From JBILCM01 sp044353165 (lineage in GTDB: Bacteria; Bacillota; Bacilli; Paenibacillales; YIM-B00363): 52,661 nt of DNA. Position 1 is the first letter of the stretch; each line of letters opens with the position of its first letter. The notes under the pieces were generated by a model. That model was not told the DNA's origin. It did no database searches and saw nothing but the letters and a program-made list of their open reading frames with translations. Both the position numbers and the translations under genes were made by a program. Positions 8,800 through 17,980 of this stretch are shown here, in pieces. The stretch is from positions 1-52,661 of the forward strand of contig JBILCM010000009.1 in assembly GCA_044353165.1 (NCBI GenBank), written 5' to 3'.

Positions 8800-9504
8800 G
8801 TGACGAAGCCAATGAACGCAGCGGTATTGGTATTCCCTGGTTCGAATTGCGATGTGGATTGTTATAAAGCTGTGGCAGAGACCATTCATCAACCGGTCCA
8901 CTATGTGTGGCATGAAGCGACGGATCTCTCAGCTTATGATTTGATTATTGTGCCCGGCGGTTTCTCCTATGGCGATTATTTGCGTTCAGGCGCGATTGCA
9001 CGGTTCTCTCCGGTCATGGAAGAAGTCCGTAAAGCAGCAGAAGCGGGCAAACACGTGCTTGGGATTTGCAACGGATTTCAGATTTTACTGGAATCTGGCT
9101 TATTGCCCGGCGCCATGCGACGCAATGTGTCATTGAAATTCCGCTGTTCGCCTGCGTCGCTGCGGGTAGAACGCACGGATACGGCGTTCACGCGAGATTA
9201 TGCTGCTGGCGAGCGAATTTCGATCCCGATCGCGCATGGCGAAGGGAATTATTACTGTGACGACGCCACCTTGCAGTCGCTCGAAGCGAACCGGCAAATT
9301 GTGTTCCGTTACGAGGGAACGAATCCGAACGGTTCGGTGTCGGACATTGCCGGCATCGTGAATACGCGCGGCAACGTATTGGGTATGATGCCGCATCCGG
9401 AGCGAGCGATCGATGCGCTGCTCGGCTCTGCAGACGGCAAACGCATGTTCACGTCTTTACTGCATGCATGGCAAGGTGAAGCCGTTCTAGGGAAGAAAGG
9501 GTGA
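8800..9504 (+). CDS. purQ: FGAM synthase glutaminase subunit PurQ
   Basis: Class I glutamine amidotransferase that supplies ammonia for FGAR to FGAM. The protein is 234 residues. The nucleophile Cys90 is in GICNGFQ, and His199/Glu201 are in MPHPE. The oxyanion region VPGGFSYGDYLRSGAIA is present. The start GTG 8800 has AAAGGGGAG with good spacing; ATG 8812 is the alternative. Four bases separate it from purS and it overlaps the purL frame. Confidence 0.95.
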   Translation: MTKPMNAAVLVFPGSNCDVDCYKAVAETIHQPVHYVWHEATDLSAYDLIIVPGGFSYGDYLRSGAIARFSPVMEEVRKAAEAGKHVLGICNGFQILLESGLLPGAMRRNVSLKFRCSPASLRVERTDTAFTRDYAAGERISIPIAHGEGNYYCDDATLQSLEANRQIVFRYEGTNPNGSVSDIAGIVNTRGNVLGMMPHPERAIDALLGSADGKRMFTSLLHAWQGEAVLGKKG

Positions 9505-9509
9505 GACGC

Positions 9510-11759
9510 ATGGCACAGCAACAGCTCGCAAGCTTGGAACCGACAGCGGAACAAATCCGCGATCAACAGCTCTACAAACAAATGGGTATGACAGATGATG
9601 AATACAAGCAAGTGATCGGACATCTGGGGCGACTGCCGAATTATACGGAAGTCGGCGTCTTCAGCGTCATGTGGTCCGAACATTGCTCTTATAAAAACTC
9701 GAAGGTTGTGCTCCGCAAATTCCCTACGACAGGTCCGCACGTCTTGATGGGACCCGGGGAAGGCGCGGGTATTGTGGATATCGGCGACAATCAAGCGGTG
9801 GTGTTCAAGATTGAATCCCACAACCATCCGTCGGCGATCGAACCCTTCCAAGGGGCGGCTACAGGGGTTGGCGGGATTATCCGAGATATTTTCTCCATGG
9901 GTGCTCGTCCCGTTGCTTTGATGAATTCATTGCGGTTTGGCCGCTTAGAGAGCGATCGTGTCAAATATTTGTTCGAACACGTCGTCTCCGGCATTGCAGG
10001 TTACGGCAATTGCATCGGTATTCCGACGGTCGGCGGCGAAGTGATGTTCGATGAAGCCTACGAAGGCAATCCGCTCGTGAATGCAATGTGTATCGGCTTG
10101 ATCGATCACGACCGCATTCAACGGGGCATTGCGCAAGGGATTGGCAATCCGGTGTTTTATGTAGGACCCGCTACGGGACGCGACGGCATCCACGGGGCAA
10201 CCTTCGCCTCCGAGGAGCTGTCCGAGGCTTCGGAAGCGAAGCGGCCGGCGGTGCAAGTGGGTGATCCTTTCATGGAGAAGCTCGTCATGGAGGCTTGCCT
10301 TGAAGTGATCGATGCAGGTTTGGTGCTAGGGATTCAAGATATGGGCGCTGCGGGCTTGACGTGTTCAAGCGCGGAGATGGCGTCCAAGGCGGGCAATGGG
10401 ATGGAGCTGTGGCTCGATAAGGTGCCCCAGCGCGAGCCTGGCATGACCGCTTATGAGATGATGCTCTCTGAATCGCAAGAGCGGATGTTGTTCGTAACGA
10501 CGCCGGATCGCGAGGAGGCGGTGAAAGCTGTATTCCACCGCTGGGGCTTATTTTGTGAAGTCGTCGGCAAGGTGACGGATACCGGGCGATTGACGCTCAT
10601 CCAACACGGGCAAGTCGTTGGTGATATGCCGGTCAGTGCCTTGGTCGATAACTGCCCGATGTACCACAAGCCGTCCCGGGTGCCTGATTATTATGAGCGT
10701 AACGCTGCAGTCGATGTGACGGCGTATCCGGAAGTCACGGATCTCGAGGGCGCATTGTTGCAAGTGTTAGCTTCACCTACGGTTGCAAGCAAAGAATGGA
10801 TCTATTCGCAATATGATTATATGGTGCGAACTTCAACGGTCGTCATGCCGGGATCGGATGCGGCGGTCGTTCGGGTGCCGGGCACTCGCAAGGCATTGGC
10901 CATGAGCACCGATTGCAATGGGCGATATGTGTATTTGGATCCGGAAGTTGGCGGTCGCATCGCGGTTGCGGAAGCAGCGCGCAATGTCGTCTGTTCCGGC
11001 GCAAAGCCGCTCGCAATCACGGACAATTTGAATTTCGGATCGCCGGAGAAGCCGGATATTTTCTGGCAACTCGAGAAATCGGTGGACGGCATGGCCGAAG
11101 CGTGCCACGTGCTCGGCACGCCGGTCATCGGAGGCAACGTCTCGTTATATAACGAGAATGCGCGCGGCGCCATCTATCCGACACCGGTTGTTGGCATGGT
11201 TGGATTGATGCAAGATGTGGATCATATTACTACGCAAAGTTTCAAATCCGCATGCGATGTTATCTTCTTGCTTGGCGATACGCATGCGGAACTCGGCGGC
11301 AGTGAATTCCAACTGGCGGTGCACGGTGTGACCGAAGGGCGTCCGCCGGTGATCGACCTTGCAGTGGAATTGCGTCTGCAGCAAGCGGTGCTGTCTGCGA
11401 TTCAAGCGGGATGGGTCGCTTCTGCGCATGATTTATCTGAGGGCGGTCTGGCTGTGTCGCTCGCGGAAAGCTGCATTAGCGGCGGCATGGGCGCGAGCGT
11501 AGCCGTTCAACTACCGAATCTTCGGGCAGATATTGCCTTATTCAGCGAATCACAATCTCGCGTGTTGCTCAGTTGTAAACCGGCGCATGCGGATGCATTG
11601 GAACAACATATGCGTTCTGCGGGCGTGCCTGTGCAGCGCATCGGTACGGTAGGCGGCACTCAACTTGATGTGTCCGTGAATGGCCAAGCGGTGATCCATT
11701 GTACAGTCGCAAAGATGGAAACTACATGGAAGGACGCGATCCCGTGTCTGATGAAGTGA
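9510..11759 (+). CDS. purL: FGAM synthase large subunit PurL (small-PurL type)
   Basis: Synthetase subunit of the complex, converting FGAR, ATP and ammonia to FGAM. The protein is 749 residues, as in Bacillus (about 740), and lacks the extra domains of the long enterobacterial form. Duplicated AIRS-type ATP folds are visible: WSEHCSYKNSKVVLR with GPGEGAGIVDIGDN, and SNDCNGRYVYLDPEVGG-like with FGSPEKPD in the second half. AAAGGGTG precedes ATG 9510; a GTG at 9501 is too close to it. Confidence 0.96.
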   Translation: MAQQQLASLEPTAEQIRDQQLYKQMGMTDDEYKQVIGHLGRLPNYTEVGVFSVMWSEHCSYKNSKVVLRKFPTTGPHVLMGPGEGAGIVDIGDNQAVVFKIESHNHPSAIEPFQGAATGVGGIIRDIFSMGARPVALMNSLRFGRLESDRVKYLFEHVVSGIAGYGNCIGIPTVGGEVMFDEAYEGNPLVNAMCIGLIDHDRIQRGIAQGIGNPVFYVGPATGRDGIHGATFASEELSEASEAKRPAVQVGDPFMEKLVMEACLEVIDAGLVLGIQDMGAAGLTCSSAEMASKAGNGMELWLDKVPQREPGMTAYEMMLSESQERMLFVTTPDREEAVKAVFHRWGLFCEVVGKVTDTGRLTLIQHGQVVGDMPVSALVDNCPMYHKPSRVPDYYERNAAVDVTAYPEVTDLEGALLQVLASPTVASKEWIYSQYDYMVRTSTVVMPGSDAAVVRVPGTRKALAMSTDCNGRYVYLDPEVGGRIAVAEAARNVVCSGAKPLAITDNLNFGSPEKPDIFWQLEKSVDGMAEACHVLGTPVIGGNVSLYNENARGAIYPTPVVGMVGLMQDVDHITTQSFKSACDVIFLLGDTHAELGGSEFQLAVHGVTEGRPPVIDLAVELRLQQAVLSAIQAGWVASAHDLSEGGLAVSLAESCISGGMGASVAVQLPNLRADIALFSESQSRVLLSCKPAHADALEQHMRSAGVPVQRIGTVGGTQLDVSVNGQAVIHCTVAKMETTWKDAIPCLMK

Positions 11760-13273
11760 GAACATCGCAACGATCTGACGAACGTGAGCGATGGTGGACG
11801 GGCGATTATTTCAACGAGGGCATGAACGAACGAGACCACACGGACAAAGTGCGTGAAGAATGCGGCATCTTCGGCGTGTGGAATCATACGGATGCATCTT
11901 CATTATGTTATTACGGCTTGCATGCACTGCAGCACCGCGGTCAGGAAAGTGCGGGAATTTGCACGGTCGATTATGCAGGACACGCGGGTTGTGCACGCGG
12001 TACGTTCCACTACCATCGCGGGATGGGTTTGGTGAAAGAGGTTTTTGACCAACCTCGGTTGGCTAACATGATCGGCTCGTCCGCGATCTCGCATGTGCGT
12101 TATTCAACGGCTGGTGAAAGCCGGATTACGAATGCGCAGCCGCTCGTATTTAAATATCGGGATGGCGACTTGGCGATTGCGACGAACGGGAACATCGTCA
12201 ATGCGCCTGAAATCCGCAAGGAGTTGGAGAGTGCAGGTTCAATCTTCCAGACGACGTCGGATACGGAAGTCGTGGCGCACTTGATCGCACGCTCGAAAGC
12301 CGCAACGATGGAAGATGCGGTGAAAGAAGCGCTCGTCCGCTTGAATGGCGCGTTCGCTTTCTTGTTCATCACGAATGAGAAGATGATCGCGGCGCTCGAC
12401 AATCACGGCTTGCGACCCTTCGTGCTTGGCCGCCTGGGCGACGCTTGGCTATTCGCCTCTGAGACGTGTGCCTTCGATGCGGTCGGGGGCGAGGTCGTGC
12501 GCGACATTCATCCCGGTGAGATGATGATCTTAGACCAGCATGGCATGCGTGTGGATCGGTTCGCCCCGACAGGGGAACGCCGAGCGATCTGCGCGATGGA
12601 ATATATTTATTTTGCTCGACCCGATAGCGATATGGATGAAGTGAATATTCATGCCGCTCGCAAACGCATGGGCAAACGCCTTGCGATGGAAGCGTTCGTG
12701 GATGCGGATGTCGTTACCGGTGTTCCGGATTCTTCGATCTCGGCTGCGATTGGTTATGCCGAGCAGACCGGGATCCCTTATGAACTCGGCTTGATCAAAA
12801 ACCGTTATACCGGACGCACGTTCATTCAACCTTCACAAGAACTGCGCGAGCAAGGCGTCAAGATGAAGTTATCTGCCGTTCGCAAGGTCGTCGAGGGTAA
12901 ACGTGTCGTCATGATTGACGATTCGATCGTTCGCGGCACGACGTCGCGGCGTATCGTCAATCTGCTTCGCGAAGCAGGTGCGGCAGAGGTGCATGTGCGC
13001 ATTACATCACCGCCGTTCACCAACCCGTGCTTCTATGGGATCGATACACCGACGCGGGAAGAACTGATCGCTTCCTCGAAATCAATCGAGGAAATCCGTG
13101 AACTTATTCATGCCGACTCTTTGCACTTCTTGAGCCAAGAAGGATTGTTGGCAGCCATCGAGCGCAAGGATACGTCGCCTAATCGAGGTTTTTGCACCGC
13201 ATGTTTTGACAATGTTTATCCGACGCTTCAGAACGAGGCGGAAGAAACACCCGTAGGGTGCGGCAACAAGTAA
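11744..13273 (+). CDS. purF: Amidophosphoribosyltransferase
   Basis: First committed step: PRPP plus glutamine to phosphoribosylamine. The protein is 509 residues if it starts at GTG 11744, where GGAAGGA lies nine bases upstream; the frame is open from 11699 inside purL. The N-terminal nucleophile would be Cys40 in REECGIFGVW, so a propeptide of 39 residues must be removed, longer than the 11 in B. subtilis. The PRPP site is VVMIDDSIVRGTTSRR. Cysteines in AICAMEYIYF, NPCFYG and the C-terminal CTAC fit the [4Fe-4S] cluster of the Bacillus-type enzyme. It overlaps purL by 16 bases. Confidence 0.96.
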   Translation: MSDEVRTSQRSDERERWWTGDYFNEGMNERDHTDKVREECGIFGVWNHTDASSLCYYGLHALQHRGQESAGICTVDYAGHAGCARGTFHYHRGMGLVKEVFDQPRLANMIGSSAISHVRYSTAGESRITNAQPLVFKYRDGDLAIATNGNIVNAPEIRKELESAGSIFQTTSDTEVVAHLIARSKAATMEDAVKEALVRLNGAFAFLFITNEKMIAALDNHGLRPFVLGRLGDAWLFASETCAFDAVGGEVVRDIHPGEMMILDQHGMRVDRFAPTGERRAICAMEYIYFARPDSDMDEVNIHAARKRMGKRLAMEAFVDADVVTGVPDSSISAAIGYAEQTGIPYELGLIKNRYTGRTFIQPSQELREQGVKMKLSAVRKVVEGKRVVMIDDSIVRGTTSRRIVNLLREAGAAEVHVRITSPPFTNPCFYGIDTPTREELIASSKSIEEIRELIHADSLHFLSQEGLLAAIERKDTSPNRGFCTACFDNVYPTLQNEAEETPVGCGNK

Positions 13274-13296
13274 TTTGGGGATGAGGAGTGGAACGC

Positions 13297-14352
13297 ATGT
13301 CAGAGGCGTATAAACAAGCCGGTGTGAACATCGCAGCGGGGAATGAAGCGGTGGAGCGGATGAAACGGCATGTGGCGCGCACCGTCCGCCCGGAAGTGAT
13401 CGGCGGATTGGGCGGTTTTGGCGGCTTATTCGCGTTGACGAACGGCAAATACAACAACCCCGTACTCGTCTCGGGGACGGATGGTGTGGGTACGAAGTTG
13501 AAAGTTGCTTTCGCCGCGGACAAGCATGATACGGTCGGGATTGACTGTGTCGCCATGTGCGTGAACGATATTGTGGTGCAAGGTGCGGAGCCGCTGTTTT
13601 TCTTAGATTATTTGGCGATTGGGACACTCGTTCCAGAGAAAGTCGAACGCATCGTCGCAGGTGTGGCCGAAGGCTGTGTACAAGCCGGCTGCGCGCTGAT
13701 CGGCGGGGAAACGGCGGAGATGCCGAGCATGTATCAAGAAGGTGAATACGATATCGCTGGTTTCGCCGTTGGCGTCGTGGAACGTGATCGCATGATCGAT
13801 GGAAGCGATATTGCACCCGGCGATGTGATCATTGGACTCGCTTCCAGCGGTGTGCACAGCAACGGCTTCTCCTTGGTGCGTAAGCTGTTGCTTGACAGCG
13901 GCACGTATGGCATCCATGAACGTGTGCCAGCATTAGGCGGTTCCACCTTGGGTGACACATTACTGGCGCCTACGCGGATCTATGTCAAACCCGTTCTCGG
14001 GTTGCTTTCGGCAACGGAAACAGCCGATGCGGTGCGCGGGATGGCGCACATTACGGGCGGCGGGTTTATTGAGAATATTCCGCGCATTCTTCCGACTACA
14101 GTCAACGCCGTCATTCGCCTAGGTTCATGGCCGATGCTGCCGATTTTTGATGTGTTGCGACAAGTCGGCGAACTCACCCATGACGATTGCTACCGAACGT
14201 TCAATATGGGCATCGGATTTATCCTTATTGTCCGCGCATCGTCAGCGGCTGATGTGATGCAACAATTGCGAAATCACGGCGAACAACCGTATGAGATCGG
14301 CGTCATTGCTCCGGGCGAGGGTGTCGTTGTTTTCGAAGGGATCGAGAACTAG
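13297..14352 (+). CDS. purM: AIR synthase (phosphoribosylformylglycinamidine cyclo-ligase)
   Basis: Closes FGAM to AIR with ATP. The protein is 351 residues. Motifs: LVSGTDGVGTKLKVA, DCVAMCVNDIVVQGAEPLFF, GGETAEMPSMY and GMAHITGGGFIENIPR. GAGGAG at 13282-13287 serves ATG 13297; an in-frame GTG at 13288 is too close. The stop overlaps the purN start by one base. Confidence 0.96.
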   Translation: MSEAYKQAGVNIAAGNEAVERMKRHVARTVRPEVIGGLGGFGGLFALTNGKYNNPVLVSGTDGVGTKLKVAFAADKHDTVGIDCVAMCVNDIVVQGAEPLFFLDYLAIGTLVPEKVERIVAGVAEGCVQAGCALIGGETAEMPSMYQEGEYDIAGFAVGVVERDRMIDGSDIAPGDVIIGLASSGVHSNGFSLVRKLLLDSGTYGIHERVPALGGSTLGDTLLAPTRIYVKPVLGLLSATETADAVRGMAHITGGGFIENIPRILPTTVNAVIRLGSWPMLPIFDVLRQVGELTHDDCYRTFNMGIGFILIVRASSAADVMQQLRNHGEQPYEIGVIAPGEGVVVFEGIEN

Positions 14353-14969
14353 TGCAATCTAGTAAACGTATTGCGATCTTCGCATCGGGTTCGGGCTCCA
14401 ATTTTGAAGCGATTGTGAAGGCGTCCATTGCGGACAACACCGCCTATCAAGTCGTTGGGCTCGTCTGTGACAAGCCGGATGCTTATGTGTTACAACGCGC
14501 CGCAAGACTAGGCATACCCGCGCATGTCGTCCGACCGAAACAATACCTGAATCGCGAAGCTTATGAGCATGAACTAGTGCGGCATCTGGCTGCATGGGAT
14601 ATAGATTTTATCGTGTTGGCAGGATACATGCGTCTAATCACGCCGGTGCTGTTAACTGCCTACGACAACCGGATTCTGAACGTGCATCCGTCGTTGTTGC
14701 CGGCATTCCCGGGCATTCACGCTGTAGAACAAGCGCTGGCGTATGGCGCGAAGGTGGTCGGTGTGACGGTACATCTGGTCGATGGCGGGATGGACAGCGG
14801 GCCGATTGTTGCACAAGAAGCGATTGTTGTGCACGCCGAAGATACCGCCCAGACGTTGCTCACACGAATACAGGCGGTTGAACACCGCATGTACCCGGAA
14901 GCGGTGCGCGCTTACGCGGAAGGTCGTGTCCGACTTGAGGGCCGACGTACATATACAATAGAATCATGA
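14352..14969 (+). CDS. purN: GAR transformylase (10-formyl-THF dependent)
   Basis: Formylates glycinamide ribonucleotide. The protein is 205 residues. It has IAIFASGSGSNFEAI at the N-terminus, the catalytic Asn-His pair in LNVHPSLLPAFPG and the aspartate in HLVDGGMDSGPIV. The GTG start shares a base with the purM stop. Confidence 0.95.
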   Translation: MQSSKRIAIFASGSGSNFEAIVKASIADNTAYQVVGLVCDKPDAYVLQRAARLGIPAHVVRPKQYLNREAYEHELVRHLAAWDIDFIVLAGYMRLITPVLLTAYDNRILNVHPSLLPAFPGIHAVEQALAYGAKVVGVTVHLVDGGMDSGPIVAQEAIVVHAEDTAQTLLTRIQAVEHRMYPEAVRAYAEGRVRLEGRRTYTIES

Positions 14970-14989
14970 TTTGAAGGAGGAACCATTCC

Positions 14990-16528
14990 GTGGTAAAACG
15001 TAGAGCGCTCATCAGCGTCTCCGACAAGACCGGCATCGATGCCTTCGCCGCTAAACTTGTGGAACTCGGTTACGAGATCATCTCCACCGGCGGCACCAAG
15101 TCGTTGCTAGAACGCTTGAACATTCCTGTGACGGGCATCAGCGATGTGACAGGCTTCCCTGAAATACTCGATGGACGGGTCAAGACACTGCATCCTGCCG
15201 TACATAGCGGCCTGCTCGCAGTTCGTTCGGAAGCCGAACATCGTCATCAGATGGAACAACTCCAGCTGGATTATATCGATCTTGTGGCTGTGAACTTATA
15301 CCCTTTTCAACAAACGATCGCCAAACCGAACGTCAGCACCGAAGAAGCGATTGAGAATATTGATATCGGCGGACCTTCTATGCTGCGCTCCGCTGCCAAA
15401 AACCATGCTTTCGTGACGGTCGTCGTGGATGCAACGGATTACGCACAAGTGCTTGAACAGATCGAGACGCAAGGGGACACTACGCTCGCGACGCGTCGTA
15501 TGCTCGCCGCCAAGACGTTCCGCCACACCGCAGCCTATGATGCGCTTATCGGAGAGTACTTGACGGCGAAGCTTGGCGTAACATTGCCGGAGCGGATCAC
15601 CGTGTCCTATGAGAAAGTGCAAGATTTGCGTTACGGAGAAAATCCGCATCAGCAAGCCGCGTTCTATAAGTTGCCGCTTGCGGGTGCTGGCAGCTTGGCG
15701 AATGCGGAGCAACTGCACGGCAAAGAACTCAGTTACAATAACATCAATGATGCCAACGCGGCTTTGCACATCTTACGTGAATTCACGGATGAGCCTGCTG
15801 CTGTCGCTGTGAAACATATGAACCCATGCGGTGTCGGGATTGGAAAGACGATCGCGGCCGCATTCCAGAAGGCGTATGAAGCGGATCCAACCTCCATTTT
15901 TGGCGGGATTGTCGCATTGAATCGGCCGGTGGATGCCGCTACAGCGGAACAACTGCACGACATTTTCCTTGAAATTGTGATTGCACCTGATTATGACCCG
16001 CAGGCGCTTACAATTTTGACGAAGAAGAAAAATATTCGCTTGTTGAAGTTGCCATTCAAGCCGACCGACAGCAAATTCCTGCTCACTTCGGTTGAGGGTG
16101 GCATGCTTTACCAAGAAGCCGACACACGTCAACTGGACACTTCCGATCTGAACGTCGTCACCACCCGCGCGCCTAGTACGGAAGAGATGAAGCAATTGTT
16201 GTTCGCCTGGAAAGTGGTCAAGCACGTGAAGTCGAACGCGATCGCACTCGCACGCGACGACCGCACAGTCGGCATCGGTGCAGGCCAGATGAACCGTGTT
16301 GGCTCCGCACGCATCGCGCTTGAACAAGCTGGAGCGCAAGCGAAGCAAGCTGTGCTCGCCTCCGATGCGTTCTTCCCGATGGGTGATACCGTCCTGCTTG
16401 CCGCGCAATACGGCATCACGGCGATCATCCAACCGGGCGGATCAATCAAGGATGAAGATTCGATTGCCGCTGCGAATGCGCATGGGATTGCGATGGTGTT
16501 TACGGGCGTGCGTCATTTTAGACATTAG
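14990..16528 (+). CDS. purH: Bifunctional AICAR transformylase / IMP cyclohydrolase
   Basis: Carries out the last two steps to IMP. The protein is 512 residues, as in Bacillus. The N-terminal MGS-like cyclohydrolase domain has SVSDKTGIDAFA, ISTGGTKSLLE and DGRVKTLHPAVHSG. The transformylase domain has RYGENPHQQAAFY, the catalytic KHMNPCGVG and IGAGQMNRVGSARIA. The GTG start follows a strong AAGGAGGAA. Confidence 0.97.
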   Translation: MVKRRALISVSDKTGIDAFAAKLVELGYEIISTGGTKSLLERLNIPVTGISDVTGFPEILDGRVKTLHPAVHSGLLAVRSEAEHRHQMEQLQLDYIDLVAVNLYPFQQTIAKPNVSTEEAIENIDIGGPSMLRSAAKNHAFVTVVVDATDYAQVLEQIETQGDTTLATRRMLAAKTFRHTAAYDALIGEYLTAKLGVTLPERITVSYEKVQDLRYGENPHQQAAFYKLPLAGAGSLANAEQLHGKELSYNNINDANAALHILREFTDEPAAVAVKHMNPCGVGIGKTIAAAFQKAYEADPTSIFGGIVALNRPVDAATAEQLHDIFLEIVIAPDYDPQALTILTKKKNIRLLKLPFKPTDSKFLLTSVEGGMLYQEADTRQLDTSDLNVVTTRAPSTEEMKQLLFAWKVVKHVKSNAIALARDDRTVGIGAGQMNRVGSARIALEQAGAQAKQAVLASDAFFPMGDTVLLAAQYGITAIIQPGGSIKDEDSIAAANAHGIAMVFTGVRHFRH

Positions 16529-16542
16529 GAGTGGAATCATCG

Positions 16543-17808
16543 ATGAATATATTAGTCGTGGGTCGCGGCGGTCGAGAGCACACCATCTGTTGGAAATTAA
16601 CCGAGAGTCCCCAGGTGAAGCGTCTGTATTGTGCGCCGGGGAATGCCGGCATTGCCGCTGTGGCTGAGATTGTGCCGATCGTCGAGTCGGACTTCGGCAG
16701 ACTGATTGCTTTCGCAAAAGCGAATGCCATCGATCTCGTGGTCGTGGGTCCGGAAGATCCCTTGTTTGCCGGTGCAGCGGATGCATTCGAAGATGCGGGT
16801 ATTCCGGTGTTTGGTCCACGCCAGCATGCGGCGGTGATCGAAGGGAGCAAGGCGTTCACGAAAGACTTGTTACACAAGTACAACATTCCGACTGCAGCGT
16901 ACGCGACATTCTCGGCGTTCCCTGACGCGCTCGCTTATGTTCGTCAGCAAGGCGCTCCGATCGTTATTAAAGCGGATGGACTTGCTGCAGGCAAGGGCGT
17001 CACGGTAGCCTTCACGCTGCAAGAAGCGGAAGATGCATTGCAGACAATTATGATCGACAAAGCGTTCGGTGCGGCTGGAGATCAGGTGGTCATTGAGGAA
17101 TTTTTGCATGGACAAGAAATGAGCATCTTGAGCTTCGTCGACGGAACGACCGTGAGACCGATGCCCGCGGCGCAAGATCATAAACCGATCTACGACAACG
17201 ATCAAGGACCGAACACGGGCGGCATGGGGACGTATTCACCGGTACCCCATATTCCACAGCACGTCTATGACGAGGCGATACGCACCATTGTGCAGCCTAC
17301 GGCGGATGCGATGGTGGCCGAAGGCCGCCCCTTCCGCGGGGTGCTCTTCGCCGGCCTGATGATTACGCCGGAAGGTCGCCCGAAGACGATCGAGTTCAAT
17401 TGCCGATTTGGCGATCCGGAGACGCAAGTGGTGCTTTCCAGGCTGAAGTCCGATCTGGCCGAGCTGTTCCTCGCCACGGTGGAAGGTCGGCTGCACGAAG
17501 TCGAGCCCGAGTGGAGCGAGGAAGCTGCGGTGTGCGTCGTCTTGGCGGCAGGCGGGTATCCGGGCAACTATGGCAAGGGTGATCCGATCACGGGTCTTGA
17601 TCAAGTCGGCGAATCGATCGTATTCCATGCGGGCACAGCCCACGATGCATCGGGACGTATCGTCACGAACGGCGGACGTTTGCTCGGTGTGACGGCCACG
17701 GGTAAGACAATCGACGATGCGCGGCGCAAAGCGTATGCGGATGTGGAGCGAATTCATTACGAAGGTAAGCAATATCGGACGGATATCGGCAAGAAAGCGT
17801 TAAATTAA
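16543..17808 (+). CDS. purD: Phosphoribosylamine-glycine ligase (GAR synthetase)
   Basis: ATP-grasp enzyme joining glycine to phosphoribosylamine. The protein is 421 residues. It begins MNILVVGRGGREHTICWKL and shows KADGLAAGKGVTVA, QDHKPIYDNDQGPNTGGMG and EFNCRFGDPETQ. TAGGAG upstream favours ATG 16543 over an in-frame GTG at 16531. It is the last gene of the operon and is followed 19 bases later by a strong terminator. Confidence 0.96.
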   Translation: MNILVVGRGGREHTICWKLTESPQVKRLYCAPGNAGIAAVAEIVPIVESDFGRLIAFAKANAIDLVVVGPEDPLFAGAADAFEDAGIPVFGPRQHAAVIEGSKAFTKDLLHKYNIPTAAYATFSAFPDALAYVRQQGAPIVIKADGLAAGKGVTVAFTLQEAEDALQTIMIDKAFGAAGDQVVIEEFLHGQEMSILSFVDGTTVRPMPAAQDHKPIYDNDQGPNTGGMGTYSPVPHIPQHVYDEAIRTIVQPTADAMVAEGRPFRGVLFAGLMITPEGRPKTIEFNCRFGDPETQVVLSRLKSDLAELFLATVEGRLHEVEPEWSEEAAVCVVLAAGGYPGNYGKGDPITGLDQVGESIVFHAGTAHDASGRIVTNGGRLLGVTATGKTIDDARRKAYADVERIHYEGKQYRTDIGKKALN

Positions 17809-17826
17809 AGCGGAGAATGAATATAG

Positions 17827-17877
17827 AGTCATCGTCTATTTACGAAGTTACCGTAAATGGACGGTGACTTTTTTTAT
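17827..17877 (+). terminator. Rho-independent terminator of the purine operon
   Basis: Two 18-base arms (17827-17844 and 17852-17869) pair with only two mismatches around a seven-base loop, followed directly by seven T and an AT-rich tail. It is a strong intrinsic terminator on the + strand. Confidence 0.93.
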
Positions 17878-17925
17878 TTATGAATTTTGAACGGATGAGA
17901 TCGACCGAACTTGGGTGCATTGGAA

Positions 17926-17946
17926 GTGGCCACGTTGCATGGCCAC
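17926..17946. repeat. Isolated inverted repeat GTGGCCA / TGGCCAC
   Basis: GTGGCCA at 17926-17932 and TGGCCAC at 17940-17946 flank a seven-base loop, 35 bases before the 41-bp array. It differs in sequence from the array palindromes. Confidence 0.5.
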
Positions 17947-17980
17947 AATCGATCGCCTCTGAGCGACATCGTGGGAGTGT

